From: Misgurnus anguillicaudatus
Lineage: Eukaryota; Chordata; Actinopteri; Cypriniformes; Cobitidae
NCBI RefSeq assembly: GCF_027580225.2
Contig: NC_073359.2
Span: 17,616,001 to 17,680,000 of the forward strand
Reading direction: 5' to 3'
DNA length: 64,000 bases
The notes below the pieces were generated by a model, which saw only the letters and a list, made by a program, of their open reading frames with translations, ran no database searches and was not told where the DNA came from. The position numbers were made by a program, and so were the translations under genes. Numbering within the stretch: the first letter of the stretch is position 1; each line of letters starts with the position of its first letter. This document shows positions 36,619 to 48,653 of the stretch, piece after piece.

Positions 36619-38494
36619 CTGGACACATAGAGAAGTTAATGATCAGTAGAGCTCAGCTGAGGTGGCTTTTCCAAAAATCACGAATGGCTTAAAGCATTCT
36701 AAGCAATGCAAACGTTAAATCATTTATTGTTGAGAGAAAGCAATAATCGCACGATAAAACACTTATGAAATGTTTTGCATGCTGCACTCTTTAGCACTTT
36801 AAGATAGGAAGAAACTAGCAAATGAATTAATAGTGTACATACTGATGTTTCCTGTGAGAAGTATAAAACAGAAATAGATGTGAGAAGTTTGCGTGTCCTA
36901 TGCAACTTTAAAAAAAACATTAGTGTGTTTTTATAATTAAGCTGCATGCTTATAATTAAGCTGTAAGCTTTGGCAAAAATCATGCATTACATTTTTGACA
37001 AGTTTGGTCTTTCCAGTCGACCCACGCCAAATAATTTGCCCTTAACGGAAAAAACTTCCCGTAGTTGTGACGTTCGAAACTCATTTGACTTTTTTGCTGA
37101 ACTATGTCAAACTGTGTGCTCGGGATAAAAATATCTTGTCAGAAATGTAAGGTCGGGGCAAGTTTGTTATAATTAACAATCGACTCACGATAATATTTGA
37201 TCTTGTATAATATCTTTTTTTAATATAACTCTGCTTTACATCATTTTTAAATTAATTTTTTTACTATTTAAATTAAGCTGAAAATCCTATAATATCATAT
37301 ATAATGGCAGCTTTCATTGCCCCAACAGTCAGGTTGACAAGAGGTTGTTGTATTTTTTATCCTGGCCAAAACTTTAAATTTACTTGAAGGCCCACATAAA
37401 AATAGACTAAACTGAATCTACATGATACTATCAGAAAAATGGACCAAAAATGGTCCCGAGCTGTCCCTTCAATACTGTATGTACATTTAAGTACAGATAT
37501 GCATATATTTGGTACGTATATGTACCTTTGAAATTTAATACGCTCTTTTTGGTACTAATATGTACATCTGAGGTACTATTATGAACACTGTCAGAAAAAT
37601 AGTGTAGGTTTACCTCTTTTGTCACTGGGGTGGTACCTATAAGGTTCCGTTTTGTATCTTATACAAAAGGTAAACAAAACATACAATGTTGTACCTTTTT
37701 GGGTACATTACTGTACCTATTGTGTACCTTTAAATGTACAGAAAAAGTTTTGTACCATCTAACTGGCTAGAAAATTGGTCCTTAAAAGGTACACGATATT
37801 GTACCAAAAGGTACAACATTTTAATGTGTTTTATACTTATAAAGGTACAAAAATTAACATTTGAGGGTAACACCCCAACCACAGAAAATGTACAGTTTTA
37901 AACCTTTTGTGTTTAGGTGCAAAGGTGTACTTTTGAGAGGGTACTCCCCTAGTTGTGCAGTAACATTTTTGTTCTGACAGTGTAACAAATATTCGCTACA
38001 GTTAAAAAGTGTGGAAACTAGCGAATATCTCCCTACATTCCTCAAACTTCATGATGGCCATTTAAAACATTTAAAGACCGTCTTTGAAAAATGTTTCTGA
38101 GGTTTACAATGAATGAAGAGCTCAGTTTGAAGATTGCGTAACAACTTCAAAGTTTTAGAGACATCATCAGAGTTTGCTTCATTTGCAAAATATATAAAAA
38201 GTACAATGTTAATTCATTTGTAAAAAACTGTTAATGTATAAAATTATATGTTGGCGTTTGAACACGATGAAACTGCCTCAACACATTGCGAGAATACAAA
38301 TCCACAATGTAAGTGTGCACTAGTTTAAACCAATGCAATTTTCGCAGAATGATTTTGCCGTTGCATGAATTACATTTATGAAGTCCTGCAATATATGTAA
38401 TGGTTAATATCATAAATTCAATATGCATATACATTTTTTTATATTCATTTTAAAAGTCTAAGGAGATGTGTATTAAATAAATGACTTACCTTAC
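36619..38494 (-). other. Candidate intron 1 of the 336-aa nfil3-like gene
   Basis: The acceptor AG lies at 36620-36619, four bases before the ATG. The candidate donor is GTAAGG at 38494, with a second overlapping donor GTAAGT at 38489. The intron would be about 1.9 kb, separating a non-coding first exon from a single coding exon as in vertebrate NFIL3 genes. It contains a GTACC-rich repeat (37480-37985). The acceptor is seen directly; the pairing with this donor is inference. Confidence 0.45.
37480..37985. repeat. GTACC-rich repeat inside the candidate nfil3-like intron
   Basis: The longest and densest copy, with more than ten GTACC/GGTAC words and 'cactgtcagaaaaat' and 'ctgacagtgtaac' at internal or terminal positions. 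Probably two overlapping copies. Confidence 0.65.
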
Positions 38495-38495
38495 C

Positions 38496-38750
38496 GCAAG
38501 TGATGCTAACTGTAGTTGCATTAAAGGACACGGCTTGAAAGAAAAAACTCTTTGGTTAGAAACATGCATAGACTCAGACACTGCTAGCCAATAAAAGTCA
38601 AGATGGCACATGACAGTGCACATGTGATACACAAATACACGCCTTTTGCATGAAAGGAGCAATAGTAGGTGAGGACCACATCTTCCTTCCTCAGAGATGG
38701 AGGCGGAGACAGTTAACCATCTCAAACAAGTTGAGTTATGACTCACTTTT
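38496..38750 (-). promoter_or_regulatory. Candidate first exon and promoter region of the 336-aa nfil3-like gene
   Basis: Repeat-free sequence just upstream (minus sense) of the candidate donor. It holds an ATTGG (inverted CCAAT) box at 38588-38592 and a consensus AP-1-like TGAGTCAT at 38738-38745. No clear TATA box is visible, and the start site cannot be placed. The assignment rests on position and the donor motif only. Confidence 0.3.
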
Positions 38751-38994
38751 GTTTGTGATACTTACAAAAGATGAGTAAAAGATTTTTTTGGCAAACAGCT
38801 TGATATATTAATTACATTTTCGTTCCTTTTTGCGTTTTGCCCACATACAGTTGTTAAAACTCTTACAAAATAATTTTGGCTGTATGGAACCTTTAACATC
38901 CTTTCTGTTTGAAAAAGCATCAAAAGCGTCTTTGTAGTGGATGAAAGTATATTAAACTGATCGCTTTGTATTGTTTGTATTTATTTTTATGTAC

Positions 38995-39375
38995 ACTTTT
39001 AGAAGTAAAAATGCAAAAGCTGTTCCTGGTGCGGTACCGTTTATAAAGTACACCTTTGTACCTAAAAAGTTCAAACTAGTGCCTCAAAGGTACTAAATAT
39101 ATACATATCTGTACCTAAATAGTAAATATTAGGACCTTATAAGGGGTACAATTCCAGTGATAGCTTTTGTACCTTTTGTTTCTGAGACTATATACATCAT
39201 AAGGTCATCAAAAAACAATTTTTATTAAAATTTTAGGTTTAGGTTGAGAGTTTCTAACACTGTCAGAAATAAAGATACAAAAATGTAAAAGGTCCTAATA
39301 CATACCTTTGGGGTACTAATATGCACCCTTTAGGTACAAAGGTGTACTTATTGAAAGGCTTTTGTATCTTTAGCA
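38995..39375. repeat. Two GTACC-rich repeat copies
   Basis: 38995-39190 and 39255-39375 both carry GGTACTAAT/ATGTACC words and 'cactgtcagaaataaagatac' or its mirror. Confidence 0.6.
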
Positions 39376-40505
39376 GTTGCACTGTGTATTGAACTATACC
39401 GGGATGATAATATAATCACAGCTGGTTATCACAGCTGTATTAGTTACAGTCCTCCAACTCTGAAGCTACATAATTCATTCATGTATGGTAAAAATTAACT
39501 GCTTGCGTATTAGAAAAAAATTGAGGTGGTTTAACTCTGAAACTGCCGTTGGTTATATAAACGGTAGTTTTGAATTGTGGGTTAAAAGATCCGAATGACA
39601 CACATCGTGACAAAAAATAAGACTTGTTTACCAAGCCTATTGTCATCTGGGACTGTCCTTCCAAATTTCCACAGAAAACTCTCTTCAGAAGATCGTGACT
39701 AAATCTGCACCCGTATGAAACGTATTGCTGGTTTGTGCCACAGGATTACACCATCTTTACTTATCAATGCCGCAGATCACCTGCAAAACCACTCTTAGGT
39801 TGAGACAAAACTAAACAAGCCACGAAATATTATTTATAAAGTCTTCATAGTTCAAAGTTAATCTCATTTCGATAATATTGAATTTAACCTGTGGTTCAGT
39901 TATGAGAACATATCAGTAATTCTCAGCATCACTTGTGGTTACGAGAATGGTTTGAAGAATTAGCCGCACATGACATTTTGAAGACAGACTGAGCATCACA
40001 AGATTTGTTGTGCTGCGACTGAAATGGGGCAAGCATCTGTAACTGCAACACAGGATGTTGTTGTGGTGTTCTGGGGGTGTCCAGGTATTAGATGACATTC
40101 CCGGGTTCGGGGGCTGCAGTGGTTGCGAAAGATGGGTGATGTTTGGTCGGTATAGCATACCTCATTGACTCATCGAATAGGTTTTGGATTGCTCTGTGAT
40201 TGCTTATACCTGGTGAGTCATAATGCCACCTCAAAGCTCCCCAGAATTGAAGTGTTTTAAAAGTGGGACATAACCCTGAGTTCACGTGTACTGTTGTGTT
40301 TACCGCAAGCAGCCCCCGGCCCTCACACACATGTGAACTGCTTGATACACATCAACAATGAAAAAAAATCCTATTATTGATGTCAAACTTGTATGCCGCT
40401 ATTCAAAAAAAGCTAAATTGCTCGCATACAAACAGTTTTATTGGCTCAATTTCAACAACATCTATTGAACTCATTGTAGTTTATAACTTGCTTCTCATAA
40501 ACAAA
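39376..40505. other. Spacer, no gene seen
   Basis: No domain-bearing frame or repeat recognised. Confidence 0.4.
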
Positions 40506-40509
40506 TATG

Positions 40510-40933
40510 GGGCCTCATTTATAAAGCGTCCATACGCACAGATTTGATCGTAAAGTCTGCATACGCAAAATTCCATATTTATAAAAACGTCTTTGACGTG
40601 GAACAGTGCTTAGCGTCAGGGTCTGAGCAGACATACGCACTTTTGCTTGTCTGATTGCTGCAGGTTTTTGGAAATTCTTGCATTCTTGCTGTTCGAAATT
40701 GGGTTTAAACATTGAGAAGCGCTCTTTTATAGGTCTATGACATTAATTAGGCATCGTTTAAAGGCGAAGAACTGAAACTGCTCAGCTGCGCACAACTTCA
40801 AGATCATTTGCGATTTATACATTTACACATGAAAGAAAGGGGTTGATTTATGAATCATACGTACGCATTTTTTATAAATGATCGTAAGATCAAATGTAGG
40901 ATGGTTTCTACGCAGCATTTAATAAATGAGGCC
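40510..40933. mobile_element. Palindromic MITE with GGCCTCATTTATAAA termini
   Basis: Inverted copy of 7980-8437, with both termini present (GGGCCTCATTTATAAAG; AATAAATGAGGCC). Confidence 0.82.
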
Positions 40934-41799
40934 AATGGTGTTGCTCCCTAAGAAAATGCACAGATGAGATCTTAATAATGTCTTAATAATAAAAAATACT
41001 TTGTTAAAAATTAAGTTGATTCAACTTCTATACTTTTACAGTGCAATGAAACACAACTGAAAAAAGGCATCACATTTACTGAGATATGAAAGAGAAACCT
41101 CTGATCGATAAAACTTTCATGTGGGTCTGACTAAGCTGTGTAGTAAGAGATGTTGGCACTGCGTCATTGGGGCTGGCATTAGATGCTGTCATGATTACTA
41201 AAGCGATGGTCAACAAATTGACGCGCACTAATATTACGTTAGAGTCCACTGCTTGTGTTGTTAGTAAACATTTTGTACATGTACATGCAAGAGCTTTCTC
41301 TAATATTTCAGAGCAATTGATTAAATAAGCTTGCACAACTTTCACACGCTCGAAAAATTAAAATAAAAAGTAAAACAGGCGGAGAGCAACCACTTTGGTT
41401 TTATCAATGAAAGCCTAAAGGCCGCGCTCAACACTGTGGGTTTGCTCTAGAAGTTATGTACGATGGAAAAGATTGTGCTCGATATATCACACACAGATCA
41501 ATAGGCGAAGTCTTTTGTGGCTGCTTATACCATATGCGCGTCTACACCACAAAAGCAATTGTCTACAACTGTATGTGGTCAAAAGTGGACGAGCTCAAAA
41601 CATTTCACACCCCTGTATTTAGCATTGCACACCGTCGTTTCGTTCGACCAAGACGCATCTGAATACCAGGTGTAAACAGCCGCATTGATTCAGTGAACAC
41701 TATAACAGATCAGTTCGATTTATCCACAAAGTGACTATTGGGGAAAAGAATCAGAAAATAATGCATTCAATTTCATAATCTGGAAACTTAAGGTTTTTG
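40934..41799. other. Spacer with a repeat fragment
   Basis: 41600-41690 ('cgaccaagacgcatctgaataccaggtgtaaa') resembles the core of the hAT at 11930-11970. No gene. Confidence 0.4.
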
Positions 41800-42313
41800 A
41801 CCTATGATGGGGTAAATATTGGACAGAACCAACTGCTGGGTTGTTTTTACCCAACCAGTCGTTTCTTGGCTGCTTTGAATGACCAAGAAGCCATAAGACA
41901 GCAACCAATCACGTTTCACGTGCCACGTCATGTTTAGGGGCGAGAAAATGTCTCCACAAAAACAGACCGGTGTGCAACCTGTAAATTATTCATACACAAA
42001 CCTCTCTGAAATTCATAACAACTACACTCTAATTTCTGCGAGGTTATTTTGAACCCAACGCTGGGTAAATATTGAACAGAACACATGTGGGGTTAATAAA
42101 TAAACCTATCACTGCAAAAAATGGATGTCTTAGTATTATTAAGTCTTGTTTATTGAAATAAATGATGAAAATTAAGAGTTTTTTACTTGAAAAAGAAAAA
42201 TCTACTTAATTTCAGTTTCAACTTAATTCAATAAACTTAAGTTTATTTTTCTTACTGCACTGGCAGATATTTTGACTTGTTTCAAGAAAAAAACTCTTGA
42301 TTTTCATTATTTA

Positions 42314-43473
42314 CAGTAAGGAAAATAAGTATTTGAACACCCTGCTATTTTGCAAGTTCTACCACTTAGAATTCATGGAGGTGTCTGAAATTGTCATCGT
42401 AGGTGCATGTCCACTGTGAAAGACATAATATAAAAAAATCCAAAAATCACAATGTATGATTTTTTAACTATTTATTTGTATGATACAGCTGCAAATAAGT
42501 ATTTGAACACCTGAGAAAGTCAATGTCAATATTTGGTATAGTAGCCTTTGTTTGCAATTACGGAGGTCAAACGTTTCTTGTAGTTTTTCACCAGGCTTGC
42601 ACACACTGCAGGAGGGATTTTGGCTCACTCCTCCACACAGATCTTCTCTAGATCAGTCAGGTTTCTGGCCTGTACTGAGAAACACGGAGTTTCAGCTCTC
42701 TCCAAAGATTCTCTATTGGGTTTAGGTCTGGAGACTTGCTAGGTCACGCCAGAACCTTCATATGCTTCTTACAGAGCCACTCCTTGGTTATCCTGGCTGT
42801 GTGCTTCGTGTCATTGTCATGTTGGAAGACCCAGCCTAGACCCATCTTCAATGCTCTAACTGAGGGAAGGAGGTTGTTCCCCAAAATCTCGCAATACATG
42901 GCCCCGGTCATCCTCTCCTTAATACAGTGCAGTCGTCATGTCCCATGTGCAGAAAAACACCCCCAAAGCATGATGCTACCACCCCTATGCTTTACAGTAA
43001 GGATGGTGTTCTTGGGATGTTACTCATCATTCTTCTTCCTCCAAACACGTTTAGTGGAATTATGACCAAAATGTTCTATTTTGGTCTCATCTGACCACAT
43101 GACTTTCTCACATGAATCCTCTGGATCATCCAAATGGTCATTGGCAAACTTGTGACGGGCCTGGACATGTGCTGGTTTAAGCAGGGGAACCTTCCGTGCC
43201 ATGCAAGATTTCAAACCATGACGTCTTAGTGTATTACCAACACTAAGGACATTTTAAAGGCAGACTAACAGGTCTTTGAGGGTCAGAATTCTAGCTGATA
43301 GACAGGTGTTTATACTTATTTGCAGCGGTATCAGACAAACAAATAGTTCAAAAATCATATATTGTGTGGACAGTGGACATGCACCTACGATGACAATTTC
43401 AGACCCCTCCATGATTTCTAAGTGGGTGAACTTGCAAAATAGCAGGGTGTTCAAATACGTATTTTCCTCACTG
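42314..43473 (-). mobile_element. Tc1-type transposon, internally deleted
   Basis: Flanked by TA at 42312-42313 and 43474-43475. Long TIRs start CAGTAAGGAAAATAAGTATT on the left and end the mirror, AATACGTATTTTCCTCACTG, on the right. Minus-strand transposase remnants follow. The element is about 1.16 kb. Confidence 0.93.
42580..43245 (-). pseudogene. Tc1 transposase remnant, N-terminal half deleted
   Basis: The minus frame 43214-43020 reads the catalytic-core start, with VMWSDETKIEHFG holding the first Asp. Frameshifted downstream segments hold [10 protein letters not shown] (second Asp) and the PDLNPIENLW Glu block near 42700-42860. The reading jumps at about 43245 straight into TIR-proximal sequence, so the helix-turn-helix DNA-binding half is missing. 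Not functional. Confidence 0.88.
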
Positions 43474-44130
43474 TATTTCAATAAACAAGACTTAATATCT
43501 TAAGCTACTTAAGATCGGGTTGACCAATGTATCTCAATTTAAGAACTTTTTGCAGTGTGCTGTGTTGTTGCATAAGTTTATTTATAACCCAACATGTCCA
43601 ATATTTACCCAGCAATGGGGGTAAAAATAACCCAGCAGAATTAAGAGTGTATGCAAAACGCGTTAAAAGGTCTCTTGAGTGTCTTTTAAAGACTTTATGC
43701 CATGAATCTTGCATACTTTTCGGCTTTGACGTGTTTCCAGACGGTATGATAAAGTACACGACACACGCGTCTTTCGTTAATCATGAGGACCAATCAGAGG
43801 ATGACTTTCGAAGTTGCTGAAGTGTTTCCAGAAAAGTGTGGCAAATGCATCAGACGTTCCGCCATGGGCGTGAGGTCTGAGGCTGAGAGTACTCAACCAT
43901 GGGTTGAAAAACCACAGCATTTAGATTATTAATAACGCAAAGGTTGGTTCTGTCCAACATTTACCCAACCATGGGTTAGTCTTCTTGCATACTTATATTT
44001 AGCATATGGGTATAAAACAGTTTTATGAATTGTTGTACTATATGTTGTACATTTTTCAGGTTCATTTAAACCAGCAGTCTGGTTCGTCCATATTTTACCC
44101 AAGCATGGGTTGAAACAACCCAGCATTTTT

Positions 44131-45630
44131 ATAGTATACAGGTTTGTAACAAACAACATGAAGGTAAAGTCACTACTGACAGGATTCTCTTTTTTTGCAG
44201 TATGTCTGTTAAAAATAGCGGCTATCTCAGGTATGGGCATCACTTGCAAACAAAGTACGTGTGAATTAGGAAGGCTCACCACAGCCGATGCATTGAGGTT
44301 CAAGCTGTGAAGCCTCTCACCTTTGCCTACAGTTGAGCCTGCCTTGTTTCTCTGTACAGTAACTCCAATCACCCCCTGTGTTCTTTCTCAAGCGAATTCA
44401 AACCACTTCCTGTCACTGAGTTGTCACTGTTTACTCCTCTCAACGACCTCATTTTAACTAGCCCCTCTCCTCTTTTTGGCTGCCGTTCGTAGGAACAGAA
44501 ACTAAACATGGGGTATACCCCAAGTAAACCTCATGTGGAGCCACCTACTCACTTCCCAGAAAACAATTTTTTTTCAAATTTTTCCATTAATCTGCGGATA
44601 TGCAGACGTTGAACTGATTTTCTGGAAACTTTTTAACTCTTTGATGTGACGTTCGTATTCGGCTTATAATATGGTTTTCACTATGAGACACTATTTACTA
44701 TTATAAGATATGATGCAGGTTTTTGTTTGAACAAGAAAGTCATTTATTGTCATTTACTGTAGCAGATGCTTTTAACCCAAAATGAGAAAAACAAAGGGAT
44801 TCATGTTGGGGCATTCATTCAACTGAACCTGATATTCAATTAACCATCTATCAAGTAAGTATTCAAGTACACAATTCAATGCATAGTCAAGCTATGTCAA
44901 GTCAGGTTTAAAATAAGCTTGCGATGACGGACCCATATCTGCTTATGCATGAACGTTAACCTTTCCAAAACTTTATTTCTGCTTACGGGTGACCTTTGAC
45001 CTCTGATCAAAGCCTCTTTTTTCCAAGCACTCCCACAAAAAAGTTTTTCTTAAAAGTAAATATATTTGTATGACACTTTACAAAATAGCACATCTGCTAA
45101 GAATACTGCAATTGTACATTTTTAATAAATCAGTTTCAAGTTTCTTTCTGAAATTTTGAATATTTTTTAAAACTACATCATCATAGAGATTTCTTTCACC
45201 CATTAAGTAGTGGCAAATAGGCAATTCGCATTATAGAAGGTATGCATTGACGTCATTGGCATATGGCCAGACCTGACATATGTGTTTGTCTTGCCTAACA
45301 CTATTAAACCATCCCACATTTGTTAAACACAAGGCTCATTATAATGGATGTTCTTTTAATGAAGGCTCACTGACAAAACTTTGCAATTACACAGAATAAG
45401 AGTATTCATTGGTGTATTTTTTATCCCAAACACACCTGACATATGGCTACTGATTTACTTCTTTGAGTGTTTTTTGCAGTCTGGAAAAAGACCGCTCAAA
45501 ATTTTTGTTGAATCTATTAGCACAGTCGATCACACAACTACTTTTCCCATTTTAGACGCATTTTTCATGCTACGCTAATGCTGTCGCTCACTTTTTGTGA
45601 CGTCACATCCCTCTATTCAGCCTGCCCCCA
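44131..45630. other. Spacer, no gene seen
   Basis: No recognised element or gene. Confidence 0.4.
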
Positions 45631-45670
45631 TGTTGATTTCTAAAACGAGGCTGTGAGGGATAGACCTATA

Positions 45671-46192
45671 GGCCCTGTCCCAAATGGCGCACTCATGTGG
45701 ACTTTTGGTCTCGTGGTCTTAAATTGCACATGCTCGCTTAGATTACGAGTCTGTAGGGTGTCCCATCTGTCATTTTTATGCTCTGAAGTGTGCTCATGAG
45801 CGCTCCCTTTGCACCCTTGATGCGGTCTTTGGCGAAGCCCACACTGTAGCAGGCTTCACGTACTTTACCAACCCAGAAGTCCTTGCGAAAGAGCAATCAG
45901 ACCAATCAGACGATGGAAGGAGTTCACACTGATGGGCAACTTCTCTTCCTATTTCCGGCGTGATGCTCAAGTCTGTACCAAAATATGACTCCGGTGCACC
46001 CTCGTGGACTCGCCTTAAGGGTCCCTAAGGTCTGCACACTACATGATGTAATTTAAGTGTGGATTCTGAGGAGGTCTACAAGTCCAGAGTGTGCCATTTG
46101 GGACTGGGCCAAGGTCTGCACTACATGATGTCATCAAAGTGTGGACCCTGAGGAGGTCCACAAGTCCAGAGTGTGCCATTTGGAACAGGCCC
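45671..46192. mobile_element. GGCCCTGTCCCAAATGGC-ended MITE with duplicated right end
   Basis: Left GGCCCTGTCCCAAATGGC, right GCCATTTGGGACTGGGCC at about 46108. The last 80 bp is then repeated in tandem (46111-46192), ending GCCATTTGGAACAGGCCC. Confidence 0.8.
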
Positions 46193-46431
46193 AATGTTTT
46201 GTATCAGGATGCTGGTCATTCACCAATCAAAACACAGAAAATACATAATTTTACAAATTTCTACAAGCCAAAAAAACTCAGAAATCATGGATTGTTACAA
46301 TGAGATGGGCCTAATTTTAAGATAAGAGCAGCGTAATGTGCACATAAAATCTGTTTTGTTATTAGCCTGTTGGCTAATCACTAATTTTAAATGTTGTAGG
46401 CATGCTTACTTTTCTTTAAAACACTAATATA

Positions 46432-47599
46432 CACTCACCTAAAGGATAATTAGGAACACCTGTTCATTTTCTCATTAATGTAAATAATAATTAATTATCT
46501 AATCAATCAACCACATGGCAGTTGCTTCAATATATTTAGGGGTGTGGTCCTTGTCAAGACAATCTCCTCCAAACTGAATGTCAGAATGGGAAAGAAAGGT
46601 GATTGAAGCAATTTTGAGCGTGGCATGGTTGTTGGTGCCAGACGGGCTGGTCTGAGTATTTCACAATCTGCTCAGTTACTGGGATTTTCACACACAACCA
46701 TTTCTAGGGTTTACAAAGAATGGTGTGAAAAGGGAAAAACATTCATTATGTGGCAGTCCTGTGGGCGAAAATGCCTTGTTGATGCTAGAGGTCAGAGGAG
46801 AATGGGCCGACTGATTTAAGCTGATAGAAGAGCAACTTTGACTGAAATAACCACTCGTGAGGTATGCAGCAAAGCATTTGTGAAGCCACAACACGCACAA
46901 CCTTGAGGCAGATGGGCCACAACAGCAGGGTACCATCTCCACTACAAATAGGAAAAAGAGGCTACAATTGGACAGTTGAAGACTGGAAAAATGTTGCCTG
47001 GTCTGAAGAGTCTCGATTTCTGTTGAGACATTCAGATGGTAGAGTCAGAATTTGTCGTAAACAGAATGAGAACATGGATCCATCATGCCTTGTGACCACT
47101 GTGCAGGCTGGTGGTGTAATGATGTGGGGGATGTTTTCTTGGCACACTTAAGGGCCCCTTAGTGCCAACTGGGCATCGTTTAAATGCCACGGCCTACCGG
47201 AGCATTGTTTCTGACCATGTCCATCCCTTTATGACCACCACGTACCCATCCTCTGATGGCTACTTCCAGCAGGATAATGCACCATGTCACAAAGCTCAAA
47301 TTGTTTTTTGAACATGACAATGAGTTCACTGTACTAAAATGGCCCCCAGAGCGACCAGATCTCAACCCAATAGAGCATCTTTGGGATGTGGTGGAACGGG
47401 AGCTTCGTGCCCTGGATGTGCTTCTTTCAAATCTCCATTAAGTGCAAGATGCTATCCTATCAATATGTTCCAACATTTCTAAAAATTGCTTTCAGCACCT
47501 TGTTGAATCAATGCCACGTAGAATTAAGGCAGTTCTGAAGGGGAAAGGGGGTCAAACACAGTATTATTATGGTGTTCCTAATAATCCTTTAGGTGAGTG
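46432..47599 (+). mobile_element. Tc1-type transposon, decayed
   Basis: TA at 46430-46431 and 47600-47601. TIRs CACTCACCTAAAGGAT and ATCCTTTAGGTGAGTG are near perfect. Length 1168 bp. Confidence 0.95.
46587..47560 (+). pseudogene. Tc1 transposase pseudogene
   Basis: Plus strand, starting ATGGGAAAGAAAGGTG. The helix-turn-helix part (46625-46819) reads VVGARRAGLSISQSAQLLGF. A deletion and frameshifts follow around 46860-46970. The catalytic block reads VAWSEESRFLL, where the family has SDE, so the first catalytic Asp is Glu. The second Asp (YFQQDNAPCH, about 47260) and the Glu block (LNPIEHLWDVVER, about 47370) are intact. Several stops and shifts: dead. Confidence 0.9.
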
Positions 47600-48165
47600 T
47601 AGTCCTGTAACTAAATACATATCTCCAATTTGTACAGATTACAAAATACGCAAGCCACAGATACTTTAAAAACTTTTCTCCTGTAAGGTTTTTAAGCACA
47701 TTGACAGTAATCAACAGAAGCAGGATTCATTTCTAACTAAATAACACTTGTACACAACTTTAGGGGTTCATATTGGGGTTTTAGCTCTAACAATACTTGC
47801 ACAACGAACTATCACGTATAAAGTCAATCGCACCTTAGTTGTTGTCATCAAATATTGTATTGTTGCACTATATTGGTGTTTTAAAGAAAAGTACAACATG
47901 AAAAACTAGCGATTAGCGGAACTAGCGGAACAGGCTAATATCTAAAACAGATCATTTTAGGTACACAATGCCCTACTCTCATCTCAAATTAGGTCATATG
48001 TCCCTTTTAATTTTAACAATTCACGTTTTCTGAGGGTCTTTGTCCTGTGTAAAACTATGTATTTTGTGCTTTGATGGCTGAATGACCGCATCCTGATACA
48101 AAAACAATAGGTTTAAGTGCACGCTCTGGACGTCCACACAGCCTCGGTTTGAAATTAACATGGAG

Positions 48166-48330
48166 GCAGACTCAATAAGCCGTATATTGTGGCCACGTAA
48201 CATTTCACACAATCATACTATACAACCTTTTTGCCGTTATTGGTTTTCTCTCAAGGTCACATATGTTACATATATGCATTCTCAATATATAATCTGTGTT
48301 TTGGACTGCACAAGTGACAAATATCTCTAC
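48166..48330. other. Short spacer
   Basis: Ends in a polypyrimidine run leading to the exon-like block at 48344. Confidence 0.3.
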
Positions 48331-48343
48331 CTTTGCTTTCAGG

Positions 48344-48455
48344 GCCCATTCACCGTTGGATCACAACATCATGGAAATGTACAAGGCCCTATTGCAGGCT
48401 TCCAGTAACATCTGTGGAGCGTTCGAGATGAAGGCGCATAGGCTTTCTGCGGTTT
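48344..48455 (+). other. Exon-like open block (unknown protein)
   Basis: Preceded by CTACCTTTGCTTTCAG, a strong splice acceptor. The third frame then reads AHSPLDHNIMEMYKALLQAS and continues SNICGAFEMKAHRLSAV to a TGA. The composition is protein-like and repeat-free. No donor and no partner exon could be found, and I do not recognise the family. It may be a terminal exon, an exon fossil or chance. Confidence 0.3.
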
Positions 48456-48653
48456 GAAGCGTATGGGGCAACGGTTAAACGACTTTGATAGTGGCAACCT
48501 GGTCAACCCGTCACAATGAGCAGGTCTGGTCTGATCTCACAAACCACCCTGCATCTCAGAGAAGCCACGTGTAAAAATAGATGAGCTTGATAGGAGTCGA
48601 GACGTGTTATCTCATGCATACACACGCATGCTGTCTACCTTCCCACACGCCTT

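Larger units (their letters stand above)
42115..43556. mobile_element. CACTGCAAAAA-ended MITE interrupted by a Tc1 element
   Basis: Left CACTGCAAAAAATGG, right CTTTTTGCAGTG. AAGTCTTGTTTATTG on the left is mirrored by CAATAAACAAGACTT on the right of the Tc1 insertion. Confidence 0.75.
41800..44130. repeat. Family F AACCCAGC repeat complex with nested elements
   Basis: TGGGTT/AACCCA words with 'ggacagaacc', 'tgtccaatatttaccca' or 'tgtccaacatttaccca' recur at 41810-41870, 42055-42115, 43580-43650, 43900-43980 and 44040-44130. Inside is a CACTGCAAAAA-ended MITE (42115-43556), itself carrying Tc1. Confidence 0.55.
45631..48165. mobile_element. Large outer palindromic element with two nested insertions
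   Basis: Outer arms: CATGTTGATTTCTAAAACGA near 45631 is mirrored by CGGTTTGAAATTAACATGGA near 48140, and TTTTGTATCAGGATG at about 46197 by CATCCTGATACAAAA at about 48090. 'cctaattttaag' at about 46310 corresponds to 'caaattagg' at about 47985. It carries 45671-46192 and the Tc1 46432-47599. Confidence 0.75.

Noticed and set aside
35577..36630. Plus-strand open frames opposite the 336-aa bZIP gene
   Set aside because: Shadow frames of a GC-richer coding exon.
43929..44372. 147-codon minus-strand open frame
   Set aside because: Runs across family F repeat sequence (TGGGTT words) and has no recognisable protein features.
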